Below are positions 37,162 to 52,100 of a stretch of DNA of 64,000 nucleotides, one piece after another. Numbering within the stretch: the stretch's first letter is position 1; each line of letters begins with the position of its first letter. Made by a program: the position numbers and the translations under genes. The notes below the pieces were generated by a model that was given only the letters and a program-made list of their open reading frames with translations, was not told the DNA's origin and made no database searches. Origin of the DNA: Brachycybe producta (taxonomy: Eukaryota > Arthropoda > Diplopoda > Playtdesmida > Andrognathidae); the NCBI GenBank assembly GCA_036925085.1, contig JAUPFP010000004.1:2990001-3054000 (forward strand), written 5' to 3'.

Positions 37162-40100
37162 CTAAAAATTAAAGATGAACAAAGAAAAACTGCCTTGTTA
37201 ATCTCTTTATTTTTTTCAAAAATGTCATATTATTATATTTTTTCCTACCTTTGAGATTCTCCATCTCCACTTCCTGGACGACTGTGTATAATACAATTAC
37301 AACTATTACGTTGTGTGTCTATTGAAGCATCTGCAAAAGAACTTCCAGGAGTTCTGCTGACCAATGGACTTTTCATACCATACAGTTTATGATGTTCTTC
37401 CCAAAAAGAACCAGTTGCCATTGAATTGATCGTATTCCTTCTGTAGAAAAAAACAACAAGTTTATAAAGTATATTATACATTTTTTTTCTAGTTTTGAAT
37501 TATTTCTCGTTGGAATTGTTACCGCCTTTGGTGCCGACAAACACTTATAAATCCCAAGACAGCAGAAATAAAGATGATGCATCCGAATGCTAAGAGTGCA
37601 ACCTCCGAAACCGATAACGATTCCGTTTTCTGCTTGAATGTCACATCGTGAACTTTCAACACATTCAATCCTTTCAACATTTCTTGAATTAATTCCATGT
37701 TTTCTTTGAATATACTATGAAAACAATTATATATATATATCAATATACTTTCAATTTTTATTAAAAAGTGTCTTTTGCAAATTAATTATTTCTGTATAAA
37801 CCTCAGAAGAACATCCACTTCGACGATACTATTGTTTATAAGGTCGATGGCATATAAATACATGTCAGTACTGAAAATATAAATAAAGGTTTCTTATTTA
37901 AAAATGCACTTTACTACTAAAAGCACATAACGTAAATTCCAGCGCTGAGCAAAATATGTACAATTTTGTCATTCGAGTAATTAATTTGAAATAGCCCATA
38001 GAGCCTAGTTATGCTAAAAGCTGCATAAGAAATGCATTGTTAAAATAAACAGCCAACAAAATTCTTCTATGCAAATATAAAATTGAGTTCAAAACTAGTT
38101 TTGTAAAAATAACAAGCCCATGGATCTCAAAGATATCAAAATCTCCTAAATTCTCAACATTCTGAGGATGGAAATTCCATTGTCAAATGGCCAAAAAATA
38201 TACATCTGTTCTCGCAAAAAAAACTAAATTTTAATGGTCACCCCTCCACATATAAATAGGGATGCACAATGTATTTACTAGCTGTTGGTTTAGGACAAGA
38301 ACCCAATAACATTTTCAAGGTGTATCTAAAATATAATAGCATTCAACTAAATCATAGACTTCCTGTACAAAATATGATTGATTTAAATGATGTCCCTGCA
38401 ATTATTGTTCAAATAGTTTGTACTTGTATGGATAAATACTATACATGGTTTAGTTGTATTTTGAATTTTATATTTCAGATACAATTTAAGACATATTTTA
38501 CTCAGCTCCGATTGTTGTAACATACGTATTCTGATCAATGACTGCTTCATCAGTATGTGCTGACATTTTACAAATTCTTATATCATATCCCGTCAAATTA
38601 CTCAGATGACTGAAATTTAAAAAAAAAAGACAATAAATTTTGAGATAACTTGCAAATAAACTCACAAGATTATTCATGAAGAAAAAAAAAAAAAGATAAT
38701 AGACACACTAAGCAATTCGGGCCAACGATGTCTCTACAGTCAGTGGATCTGTACGCAAAACCATCACAACCATTTTCGTATCTGGAAGCACATGGACCTT
38801 TTTTTAAAAAAAAACATCAAAATGAGTTGACAACATATTACTTATAAATAGACTGTTATTTGAATAGTAATCGAAAACTACTTGAAAACAGAAAGAAAAA
38901 TAATAGAAGAGTTAACATCAGGTTCTGTTCCCATATGTGTTTTTACTGTTTCAAATGACTAATTGAATATACAAGTAGAACAGCAGAAAAAGTTCATTCA
39001 TTATTTTTAAATATCTTCAAAAAGAAAAATAAAGTCTATGCAGTTTATTTAATGAAAAGTTCCACAGAAAAAAATAAGCAAATAAAGAAAAAATGAAAAT
39101 GTAGAATTTTGTCTTACAAGTTAGTTCAATAATGTAAGACCTAGTCGAAATTGTAATGAATACACAGTAATAAAGTAATGCATTAATTAATAAACATCAA
39201 CGCTACTTATAAAATAATTGTTTGCTTAAAAAGACAGTAAAACATTTTTTTTAAAAAGTTCTTATTAGCCATATAAAGTTTTTTTTTCTTGTTTTTTTTA
39301 TGGAAAACAAACAACTTCTAAGAAAGCTAATAATGTTTATTAATTAGAAATTCAAACAGAAAGCCAAACAGTCATTAAATACTTCAATAAGAAGCATGTC
39401 AAAGGAATGCAAAAAAAACCTACCAATACTAAGTATAAACACAAATACATACATACTGTATATACGAGCACGTATATAAAATAAATTTAGCAAAACTTAT
39501 TTGGTTTAAAGAAAGTTTAAAAAAACTAAGGTTAAATTGGCCTCCTTTATAAGTCCTTAAGTTTATTTGCCTAATTTATAAAAGCTATACGTGTTTCTTT
39601 ATTCTTTTAAGTGCATTTACGGCTTCAAAAAAAATCGATATTCCGAAAAAAGGGTCACTAATTTAGCATATGGGCAAGTTAGTTGTACAAGCATGTGCTA
39701 ATTCGTAGAAACTGATGGGGTGCACACAACCATAATATTGTTAATATTGTTTACTTGCTGAACTATGCAACTGAAATGTCATAAAACATACAAATTGGAT
39801 TTTTCTCCACAGTGGCCAATGTTCGGGTAATTGCTTTATGCACAAACACATCGAAAAAGAGTAACAATGTAAAAGTTTTCTAACAAAAAAAGACGTATGC
39901 AGCCGAGATATTTTTTTAAAAAATATCTAACAATTGCAAAAAAGAAACTTCTTTGTCAAAGTCAATCAAATTGCATTTCTCAAAGGAATATATCTATTTT
40001 TTTATATCCAAATGTTAGATTAGTAAAAAAAAAATGGCACTTACTATTATGTTCGCAAATGCTGACTTGCCAGTTTTTTCTCCTTCCATGTCAGTGGCTT

Positions 40101-43100
40101 TCACGTCAAAACCAAATACTCGAGAGCCATCAAGAATAAGCGGAATGACCGAACGGATCACCCCTGTTACTGGATCGACAAAAAACTTTCGAGAATCATC
40201 TCCATCATGTTGAACAATCTCGTAACGAATTTCGCCATATTTTCCTTCATCGACATCATGAGCCTATTGACAATTAATAAAAAAAATCATCAATCAATCA
40301 TTCAATTACACAATTGCTGCAAACTTCAATTTAGGAATACATACAAGAACTTTTAGAATTTCATAACCGAATCCAGCTTCTGCAGGAGCTGCAGTGACCA
40401 ATGGCCGGCCTTTGTTTGGAAAAACTGGGCTGTTATCATTTTCATCACCGACATTCACTGTCAATAGAACTTCGTTGCTAGGAACAAATGACAGATCAAA
40501 ATCCGCTTCAACAAAAAAAAAATAAACATTTTAAACATTGGTTTTATTTACAACTTTAATAAATTTGCATTTAATTTAAATTACTGCTCGTTAACTGTCT
40601 TCTTTTTCTTCCTTTTCCAGATTTCTCAGCAAGAATCCTCAATTGATATTTGTCTGTAACTTCTCTGTCTAGACTTTTCTTAACCATTAACTTGCCAGTA
40701 GAATGGTCAATTGAGAATAAACCTAATAAAATTATAAAAGTAAATTCATAACATTGAATTTGCATTGCAACAGTATGAATTAATGTAGCTTACGTCAAAA
40801 TGTTTTAATTATTAACCTGATAATTTATATTTGATTTAAGAGGTTTTATTACAAAATTTACTTAACTTGAAATGGTACCAATAAAAGCGTTTGATATTTT
40901 AATATAAACAAAGTTATAAAAATAATTTTTTTTATAATAAATTTTGTTATGTACATTATGCAAAAAATAAACATAAAAAGAATGAAAGAAAAATCTAATT
41001 TTAAATTTCGTTCCTTTTTTTTTTTGCAAAGCAAAAAGCAAAAAAAAATCCCTTACTTAATCAACAATATGTTTTTTTCTTATATAACAAACAATTCTTC
41101 CGTTATTATGCAACAACTGTTGCAAATTGCTAACACAGCACCTTCATTGAAATTCAACAATAGAATTCTATTTTTGAAATACCCAGTAAACAAAGAGTCT
41201 GAGACATTTTTGTTTTTACTAAAATAACGGTAGGTATTTGATGTAAAAAACAAAACAAAATCGATTTTGTCTTAAAAAAAACTTGTGCATCTCTGAATTT
41301 CATATTAAACTCGTATTTTGTATTAGAAAAAAAACCTCGAGGAAAATATCATATTCATAAGAAAATTTAGTATTCCATCTTTTCGTAGAAATTATATAGA
41401 CTTTACATAAAAATCGAATTTTTTTTTCGACCCATTTTTAGAAAAAAAAAAGACAAACCTGCAAACATTTCAAGCATGTTATAGATTTAATACTTTTACG
41501 TTTTAAAAATCGACAATGGGTTAAATAACATGGAATTTCGTTTTTTTTATTTTGAATTTAGAAAAAACATACCTCCATAGTCATTTCCTAGAATACTGTA
41601 GCTGACAATTTTATTAACAGTTTCATCAGTTGCATTGAAATCAAATACAACAACTGGAGCAGGTTTGTTTTCCATTACAGTAATCTCATAATGACGCTTA
41701 GGAAACATCCTGAGGCCTTGTCCAGTTCCAACAATTATGTTAATCTTTAATATTAATAAAAAACATGAAATTAATACAAACAGTATGTTGCTTTAAACAA
41801 TCAAAAATATATTCAACTGTCATTGTTATCAATATGGCAATTACATTTAAATTCACATCTATTACTCCATAATAGAAATGCAAAACTATACTACACACAC
41901 TTTATCGAAATAAATAAATACATGTAGGCCTATTCTTTATTCAAAAAAAGTCTATTCTTACCAATGCTTTATCGAAATTAGGTGGAACAATTTTATCTTT
42001 GGCCACAACTGTCATTTTATAATGACTACGCTTTTCGGCATCCAAATGTCGAAGTAAAGTAACCTCTCCAGTTCGATTATCAACTGAGAATGTTGCATCT
42101 CCATCATCATCTAGTAATAAAAATTATATTATTATTTTACATTATCAACACTTTCATCGTTCAAAACAATAAAACATGTCATTTTTTAAATTAATATTGA
42201 TTAGACTGAACTTCTAAGGAAAATAAGTATACAAAAATTAATAATGACAATTTCCAAAATACAAATGGAATATGTGAAATATCAATATTGATTATGTCTT
42301 AAAATCCATAACAAGCCTGTGTGTAAAAGACATTTCAAGCCAAATATGTACTAGTTGTAAACAACAAATGGGCATTAGAGTGTAAGTAACAGCTTGGAAA
42401 GATTCAATTCAATATCATCCCACACACACGCAAATGTGTGTCTGAAATCTAAAACAACCGAAATAAACATAGGTAAATCTAAAAACGAAATGTGTTCGGA
42501 AACCTCAAATCATGAATTTATGATTTTCCATATTGTATTTGTCATTTTGTTGCTATTTCACCTTCAGCTGTTGTGTTTATTTATTCATAAATTGTATAGA
42601 AATTTTTCATTAATGAAAAAACACATCCCATTTGTAAATTATGTATGTAACTCATCTTATAGTTATATATTTTTGTAAAAAATTAACTCAATATTACATA
42701 GGCCAAATTATTGACATAATTCAAAGAATAAACATTTCTGCATTTATTACATCAAACTAATAAATAAATACAAAAAAATGCTCATACCTTCAACAGTGTA
42801 GAAGAACTTTTCACTTCCTGATTCCAAATGATAAATAACAGATCCAGGAGACGTGTTTTCAGCCACTTCCAACGTGAAAACAGACTTGGCAAAATCGGGC
42901 ACTATGTCCACAGTGTCCGTAACGTGAACGTAAAGCATGGCACTAGAATTAAGACTGGGTTCACCGGCATCGAATGCGAGCACGGTAATATTGTAACTAT
43001 CTTCAGCTTCGTAGTCTAAAGAAGCTAAAGTCCAAACATTTCCATCTGAAAAGAACAATAAAATTATATTTTATATTAAACAATGACAATTTTATACAAC

Positions 43101-46100
43101 AAAGCATCAAGAAGATGAACATTTATGACCTTTACTATCAATGTAAAATTTATTTTGATGTCCGGCTCCAAGTTTATAAGACACTTGTCCATTGCCAGTT
43201 GAATTTGAATCAAAATCGACTGCTCTAACTTGTAATACCTGTAGAAAAAGAAAATTGACAATTATTGGATTGCCTTATTGGATTTGCATTCAGATTCTTT
43301 AAAAAAACCAATGTAAAAACAAGTTTACTTTCTATTTTTTTTAAGATTTTGATTTTCGAACTCTGGGGCCGCATTACAGAAAAAATCATAAATTTGTGAC
43401 AATCATACCTTATGATGTCACTGTTTATGCCTTATTACTTTATGTCTTATCATATTATGCTGTACACAAATCAATGGTAGTCAATATTCATATGACAACA
43501 TTTGTCATAATAATATTTTGTAATTTGCTTTTATGATTGTTATGAGGTTATGAGTTTACTGTCATGTGACTGTCTTATTATTTTTATGTACTGACCCAGT
43601 GGTTGTTCTGCGTTTCAGAAGCAACACTAAAAAGAACTTGGAATTGTGTTAGATACTAGAATGGTGACACTGAATCAGTTAATAGTATTGTCATATTGAT
43701 ATCTTTCAAAATGAACTTAGTCGTGAACGTAGTTTATAAAACACTTTCAAGTTTCTCTTAATTTTGCTCCTGAGTGATATGCTAACCAAGGCCCTCATTA
43801 TTAAAAAGGTCATAACTGTGACGATATCACGATGATGATATCACCGCTTAATTGTGCGTTATTATTTTATGACTGTCATATTAATATGTGCACCAGTAAA
43901 TGGCAGTGATACGCCCATATTTCTTATAATAATGTTTCATAATTTGCTTTTGTGACTGTTGAAAGGTTATGATGATACATATGACAATTTACTGTCTGAT
44001 GAAAGTAAATTGTCATATCTAGCTCATTTCTCTTAAGATTAAAGATAACTCAACAATTTTGAAGAAGAAAATTTGTATATAAGAACAAAAAAGCCTTTTT
44101 GACACAGCTTACCTTTAAATTTATTTTTTAATAAAAAAAATGACAGTTTTTTTTTGCAAATTAAAAGGTAAAGAAGCAAGCTGATGTTACTTTCAGATTC
44201 ACATATATATATCGTAAAATAAAACATTTTATAACAACTTGAAAAGACCAAATCATAAAATCCACACACACACACACACATACAAGAAATCCTTGACATG
44301 CTGCTATTTTTATTATTCATCTTATTTCTAGAGGAAAACCCTTTCGATTTCTTTTTTAAAGTGGCATCAAGAAACAAGAAAAGTCCTATTTCCTTTCTTT
44401 ACGACTTCAAGATGTCTCATGAAAAAAGAAATTCTTTGAAATTTATGTTAAAAGAGTAACAAAAAGTAAGTACTCCTCCATGTGTAGCAAATATAAAAGT
44501 ACAGGGTGTTTTTCTGAAACACCTAGATAACCAAAAAATCATAAAAAATAAACCATATGAGATGTAGGTCACAAAATTGTTATTATTTAGTTCAGAAAAA
44601 GACCAAAATTTGTTTATAAAGTTTCTTTGAAAATTTTATTGTCGTTTTTGATGATTTTAAAAGACGAAAATTGCAAATCCTACAAAATGTGTGTTGGGTG
44701 CCAAATAACCCTTCTAAGATAATTGCTACAATTATAATGTCTAGAATAGTAAACGCTTTCCATCTTTACAGCTAAAACTCTCTAAAAAAAATTCGGTCTT
44801 TTCAGAAGAAAAAAAAGATTGCATTTGCATTGTTGTATCTCATCTGCTTTATTTTTCGTATTTTTTTTCTGTAATCAAGACATTTCAATTGAAACACCCT
44901 GTATTTTAAATGTCAATCTGCTAAATTTCTATCTAAAACTTTCAAGCTAAAATGTGAATGCCTCTCCATTTTATGTAATAAAAACACCTAAAGTAAACAT
45001 CCTGCAACACGTTTGGTAGTGTGCAAAATAGTAAAAAGTATTTTTTCTATGTTAATTAGGGCAAAAACACATCTTAATATGGTTTAATTCTTTTAATGCA
45101 GTTCAAAATTACTGCATGAACCACATTAAAACGTGAAGTTAGAACTGGCAATGCTCACCCACTGCCCTGGATCTTTGTTTTCAGCCACTTGTGCATGATA
45201 AGGACTTCCGACAAAGCGAGGTGCCTCATCATTCACATCTAGTATTTCCACAGCAACTTCTGTAGTTTCATTGAGACTTGGAACACCACCATCTTTGGCC
45301 TGAATAAAAAAAAAAAACATAAAAAGTAATGCCATCAACTTCATATTAGTATAAAATACAAACCAGTATTAGAAAACGATATGTGGCTTGTGTTTCTCGA
45401 TCTAGATCGCCAGTAATGTTGAGAGCTCCAGATCGCATGTCTACAACAAACGGAAGTCCTGCTTCAGGAAGAGATTGAAACAAGAGCAACGATTAATATT
45501 AAAGATGCTTTCAGAGTTAAAATACATATAGAAATACAAGTTTATAGCTGTTTACAATTTTTTTTTTAAATTTTACGTTTGTTTGAAAGTAGTATTGTAA
45601 GTATTACAGAAATAATTTTGAAAGTAACATTTTTTGACAGTTATAAAATAGACAAAATTGATGTTATCGACTACCTGCGAGTGAAAAAAAAATTACTAAT
45701 TTAAAGTGGCCGAACAAACTTTATTTTCAAAGATCATCATGAAAATAACGCATTTAAACACTTTTTGAATTTTGGTCATTTTTGACTTTTATTGCATTTC
45801 TTCTTTTTTTAAAAGTTGTGACAGTTTCAGGACATGTGAACATTTACGAAAATGTACCTGAACCTGAACTTGAAACACAAAGGCCTTGAATTTCTTCTTA
45901 TATTTTCTCCAGTTTTCAACTTTGTATAATTTTCTGAATTTTTTGAATTATGTTTTCAAGTATTTCATAACAATGAATAAAGGTTATACCTTCCGATTCA
46001 GGTGGTGCAATTAGTTTGTATGTAATATCAGCATTCTGTCCAAAGTCTTTGTCCTTCGCAGCAATGACTCCTAACGTTATAGGAGATGTCGAATAACGTC

Positions 46101-49100
46101 CTTCAGCAATTCTAAACTTATGAAAATCCTTCAAAAACTGTGGATTGTGGTTGTTCACATCCACCACTCGAACATTCAAAATCGTAGACGATGAGAGACC
46201 ACCACCATCGATAGCAGAAATATTTATTCGATGTCCAGTTTCTGGTTTTAATGTTTTCACCAAAATCACTTCACCTATAAAATAATAAAAAAAGTATAAC
46301 AAATTCCCACAATATTATTATAAAATTTAATAAGTATTTGCTGTAGCTTTTATACCTGTCAAAGGATTTGCAGCAAATGCTTCACTGTCACTCACAATTG
46401 AATAAACAACTTCCGAATTTTTTCCAGGACCATCCAAATCTACAGCCGTGACTCTTGCAATCTTCTTGCCAGTTGCCATCGTCTCAGGAATCTCAATAGT
46501 CCTATCACCGTGTATGAACTTTGGTGCGTTATCGTTAACATCAGTTACGGTTACGGTTAAGTTTGTCGACGAAGTCAAATTGTCCAAGTCCATTGCTCCA
46601 ACTTGTAAAATGTATTGATCTTTAGTTTCTCGATCTAATTGACTACCATTATGACCAGACCAGAAAACATCTCCGTGAACTTCATCGATGGCAAACAACT
46701 GACTATCGAGACCTTTTAAGAAATAAACTACAACCGAGTTAACTCCGCTGTCCATATCCGAAGCCTCTATCCTCGGCTCTATCTTCACTTTAGTGCCCGG
46801 TCTCGAATTTTCGGCAATGGTTCCTTGATAGGTCCTCGAGAACTTCGGTGCTTCGTCGTTAACATCATCAACTACTACATTAACTAAATAAGTCTCCTTA
46901 TGCTCTGGACGCTTACGATCTTCTTGTAACACAACAAACGAATAAACGTCTCTCTTTTCTCGATCTAAACCACCTTTTGTATAAATTGTTCCGTCACTTT
47001 GAATATTAAACGCATCGTTTGCTTCAGTGTCCAAAATTTTAAACTCTTTTGCACGATTAACTTTCCATTTACTGACTTTTTGCTCAATTTGTCCAACTTT
47101 AGTTCCAGCCACATTCTCGGCCACTTTGAATTGATACCGTGTACTATGAACTACAGAACGTCCCTGAGGTTCCAACTCTTCTTTGACGTGTACTTGAAGT
47201 AAACCTTTACTGAGAAACTTTCCATCTGTGACAATTAATGTTATATTATAAACATTTTGTTCAGCAAAATCAAGTTGTTTGATAACTGTCACAATTCCAG
47301 TCTCATTGCTGATCGCAAATGGTATATCGGAAGGTGTCGACTGTTGGTCGAAACTATACGACAGGTTTGTTATTTCAGCCGTGTCCTTGTCGGCTGCAGA
47401 AACTCTGGTGATCACCATGTCTATTGGAGAAGTCTCGAAGACCACCTCTTTATAAACCTTTTCTGTAAATTCTGGTGGCATGTCGTTAATGTCATCAATA
47501 AGTAAAAACACCGTAGTTGTACTAGATAAAGGTGGTTCTCCTTTATCCCTTACTTCGATCTGAAGTTCTTTCACAGCTGCACCTCCACCCGAAAACGATT
47601 CACGATCGAGTTCTTTGATGATACGAAGAACTCCCTTGTTCTGTCTACTTCCCATACGAAACTGCGCCTCATCGTTACCTTTCGTAATGCGAAACTGTAA
47701 TTCTCGATTGACTCCTTCGTCAGCATCAATTGCTTCAAGCAGAAAAGAAGCATTGATACTTTTAGGTCCTTCATCCAAAACGAGCACGATGGTATCGTTT
47801 AAGAACCTCGGTGTTTGATCGTTTACATCTTCAATAACTATGTGTACTTTAGCCATTCCCGTATTGTTAGCACTGTCAGTTGCAGTCAAAACTAAATCAA
47901 ATGACGGTGTACTTTCTCTATCTGGTGGTTCATTGATTATTATCGAACCGGTCGATTCGTCGATTTTGAAAAAACCATCAGAATTGCCTTCGATTATGGC
48001 ATATTTTAATTTATTCTGATCGACATCGTCTGAATCAATAGCTTGAATCGTTCCGACTAATGTCTTCCTCGGAGAATTTTCTTTAACGCGAATTTCGTAA
48101 ACAATTTCAGCAAATATCGGAGTATTATCGTTAATGTCATCGATTCTTATCTTGAGACTCGTCCAATCGCTGCAATTACCATAAGTGGCCACAACTTTAA
48201 GCGTAAACATTCCCCCGTATTCAATAGGCATTTTTTCTCTGTCAATTCTTTTCTTTATCTTAAGTGTTGCCACATTTTTACTAGATTCCAAATAAAGATG
48301 TCCGGCAGAATTATCCGAAACAATCTGATAAATTAATTGTGGATAAAATTCTGGTTTCGATACTTGAATATCGCCAACGATAATTTCGCCAACCGGTGTA
48401 TTTTCTAAGATAGCAGCTCGATATTCTTTAAGTGGAAATTTCGGACACGATCGTTGAAAGTTTCTCGATCGGATCGTGACTACGGTCTCGACAACAAACT
48501 GTGGTGATTCTGCGATGTAAGCTTCGATTATAATATGACAAATCGGATTCGAAACTTGTCTCGATGCAAACAGTTTTCCTTGTTTCTGATTCAGATTAAA
48601 AGCATCTCCACAAGTGCTAGATGATATGTTGTAAAATACGGTCTCGTCGGCCGCACTCGTCGCATGAACTTGAACCAATTGCGTTCCGATCGGTATCGCT
48701 CCAGAATATTCTTTCTCGTACGTTTGCGGCAATTGAAACTGTGGATATCGGTTTAATCGTTGAGAATTATCGTCATATATTTCAACGATTAATCGTCCTC
48801 TCGTTTCTAACGGTGGAAAACCTTTGTCTTGGACAACCACAGTCATATTTTTAACTGTCGGCAGCAATCGTTTTTCAACTAATAGATTTCCATTGAAAGT
48901 GTCGACACGAAACATCGACTCCGATTCCATTAGATCAAAAGTAAAATTACTCGCATCCATCGTCATAATGTTATCTTCGTCAATTGCCTGCAGCTTATAG
49001 ATGGCATCACCGATACGAGTTGAAGTCGGAATACGAATTATTATCGGAAATGGATAAAATTGTGGTGGATGAGTGTTGACGTCAGCCACTTTGATCTGAA

Positions 49101-52100
49101 CCATGGCTTCGGTTGCTAATGTCTCTTTTTCGATGTCTCGAGCTTCGATAGTCACTTGAATAAACCGATTTTCATCGTAATTCAATGGCTTCGTTAACAT
49201 CAGAATTCCTTTAATCTCGTCTATTTCAAAACTATCGTGAACGTTGACTCCGATAATCTTCGCAATTTCATAACGAATACTTTTCGAATCACCTTTTTGA
49301 GGATTTTGAGCAGTTACTTTAACAACTTCGAGAGGTGCCATTCTTTCGGCAATCAACACTTCGTAGACAAATCTATCAAAAACAGGAGGATGTCCACCGT
49401 CCGAAGTAACTTTAACAATGAGTTTGGCTTTTGACATTCTCGGATCGGTGCCATGATCTTGAGCAAATATTTCTGTTTCGTAAATTAGTGTGTCTGTATC
49501 GTTTTTGTTGAGATCGTGTAAAAGGACAACTTCTCCCGTTGTGGAGTTGACGTCGTAGAGGCCGTACATGTTCGTGGCCCAAAATGTTACTTGTCCGTTA
49601 TTGCCTTCATCGGGATCGAACACGTGAAGACGCAATAATACAGTTCCAGCTCGAGCATCGTTAGGCACCACTACCGAAAACACATCCTTTTCAAACTGCG
49701 GTGTGTTGTCATTTTCATCCAGAACTTTTACTTTGATCTATAAATTTGACATGAAAAAAGGATGAACTCAACAAACACAATTTTTACAAAACCGTCAACT
49801 TATAGGCACATATTTCAGAACTAACTTATGTAGTTTTTTTCACATTTTAGAATCAATCAATTTTAAGAACAAGTTCAAAGTACATTAAATTTCAGTTAAT
49901 TGGAGCCCATCGGGATTATGCCATTTTAGCCCAATTTATAAAAGGTTGCCACAAGTAACCGATGAAGCAATTAACTGGAATCCACTTTATGATAGTAAAT
50001 AAAATGAAATAAAATTATTTTCATAATGAAATATTTCAACAGAAACTTTTTATGAAAGTTTTAAAAAAGTTTCCTTGTTAGCTATTTTATAGAAATGTCA
50101 ACTAACGTTTGTTAGAAATTGGAAAATTGAATTAATTGAATGAATTAAGTATTCGTGAAAATTTCTTTCAGAATTTATATTTCAAAAATAAAAATCTTCA
50201 TTTAAACATATTTTTATTCAATTAATTTTTTTTTTTAATTTCTAACAAACTTTAAATTTTGCAAAGTTTTGAAGTGGCTTATGTAGAAGTTGTCTTACCT
50301 TTGCTAGAGTAGCGAATCTTCCATCAAATGCTTGTACAGTAAGGTCATAATGATCAATTTTTTCATGATCCAGTACATCTTCAGTACAGATTTGACCAGA
50401 TGAAGAATGAATAACAAATGGCCCCGTGGAATTCACAATGCTGTATTGTATTCTATCAACGGAGTCGCCACTAGTAGCTTGCACCTGATAAAAAGACAAT
50501 CACAATAGTATAAAAATTAAAGGTAGGTTTCATATTTAGGTTCCTGTTCTTTCACAAAAATGTTAATTTTTTACAATTGTCACTATCAATTTTCAGTTTT
50601 GCAAATTGTCAATAGAAATAAAATAACTATAGTTCTATGATTTCCATTTTTTAATTTTACTTGTAACTAATTAAGGCGGTTTTAAAATGTAAATGTCTTT
50701 CAAGTGCAAAATAAAGAGAAACTTAAATGTGTTCTAGAAACTAGAAGTGTAGCTCAATCACTTAAGAGGATTTTCAGGTTGACATTTTTCAAAATAAACT
50801 TTTATATAAGTTTCAAAATGATCCAACTTTAAGCAGTCGATAATTTTTAATTTTTGTCTATAAATAGTTTATTTTGAAAGACATAACCTGAAAATTATAC
50901 CCTTGATTTAGCTATCTTTCTTGTTTCTAATACATAGGTTCGTATTCATAAACCATCTTCATTTGTGATACAATTCTTTCAGAAATTTATCGATTCTCAT
51001 TTTCAATTTTACTTGCAAATATAATTTACCTTTAAATTCCTTCAGAGATTTATCAATTTTCATTTTCGAATTTTACATGAAAATAATTAATATATATTTA
51101 AATTCTTTCAAAGGTTTACAAATTTTCATCTTCTAATTTTACTTGCAAATAATTAATTTGTATTTAAATTCTTTCAGAGATTTATTTATTTTCAAAGCAA
51201 CCAGTTGCTTATTATGATGTACAGTACTGTACAGTCATCTGTTGTGCAACAATTATTTTTTTCTTAGAAAAAGCTTAAGAACTAATGCACGTTGCCATTA
51301 GAAACAAAGTTAATTGGGTTTAATTACTGGATACCTTGTTATGAATTTATGATCAATATTAACAGTTATGTTTTAACAAAAAAATTGAAAGCTGTGAACC
51401 TTAAAGAAACATTTTCCTCTCCTCAGATTTTCTTTGATCGATGTTTCATATTCAGTTTTTGTAAACACAGGTGGATGATCATTTGTGTCCTCCAAAACAA
51501 TTATGACCATTGTTATCGCTGATCGCGGTTTTACATGTGCTTTGAAAATAAAATACAATGACATAAATAAATATATTTCATGCTTATCAATGAAAAATGG
51601 AGATTTTCATTTTTTTTTGTACCATCTTTGGCTTGAACAGCCAATGGATAAATATTTTGTGTATCATAATTCAACATTTGAGCCGTTTCAGAATTTACTA
51701 TTAACTCTCCTGTTGTACTGTTGATTTTAAAAATAGAAGCAGAATTTCCTTCGAGAATAGAATATGTAATATTATTAAAAAGTAGATCGTCATCTTTGGC
51801 TGTCACCTGTATTCATAAAAGTTAAAACAACAAAATTATTACAAAGTCGCCATTAACTTTCTTACAATTACAGTGGAAACCGTTTAAAACGAAAACGAAC
51901 AACACGAAAAATCGGATAGCACAAAATATATTTTGGGTCCAGTCTCTTAGATTATCATAAAAATTCTTTCTTTCCGCACAAAATTCGTTTAACACAAAAA
52001 AAATATTTTGCTCACTTCCATTTCGTGTTACACGGTTTCCACTGTTTAAAAAAATGTACTTGAACAATCGGTTTTCCAGAAGTATCTTTTTCTGACACAA

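Noticed and set aside
38707-38797. A cysteine-rich, EGF-like reading of the first juxtamembrane exon (ENGCDGFAYRSTDCRD)
   Set aside because: It needs weaker splice choices on both sides; the frame VHVLPDTKMVVMVLRTDP uses a consensus GTAAGT donor upstream and resembles known juxtamembrane domains.
46999-49434. Plus-strand open frames within the giant cadherin exon
   Set aside because: They are shadows of the minus-strand coding exon.
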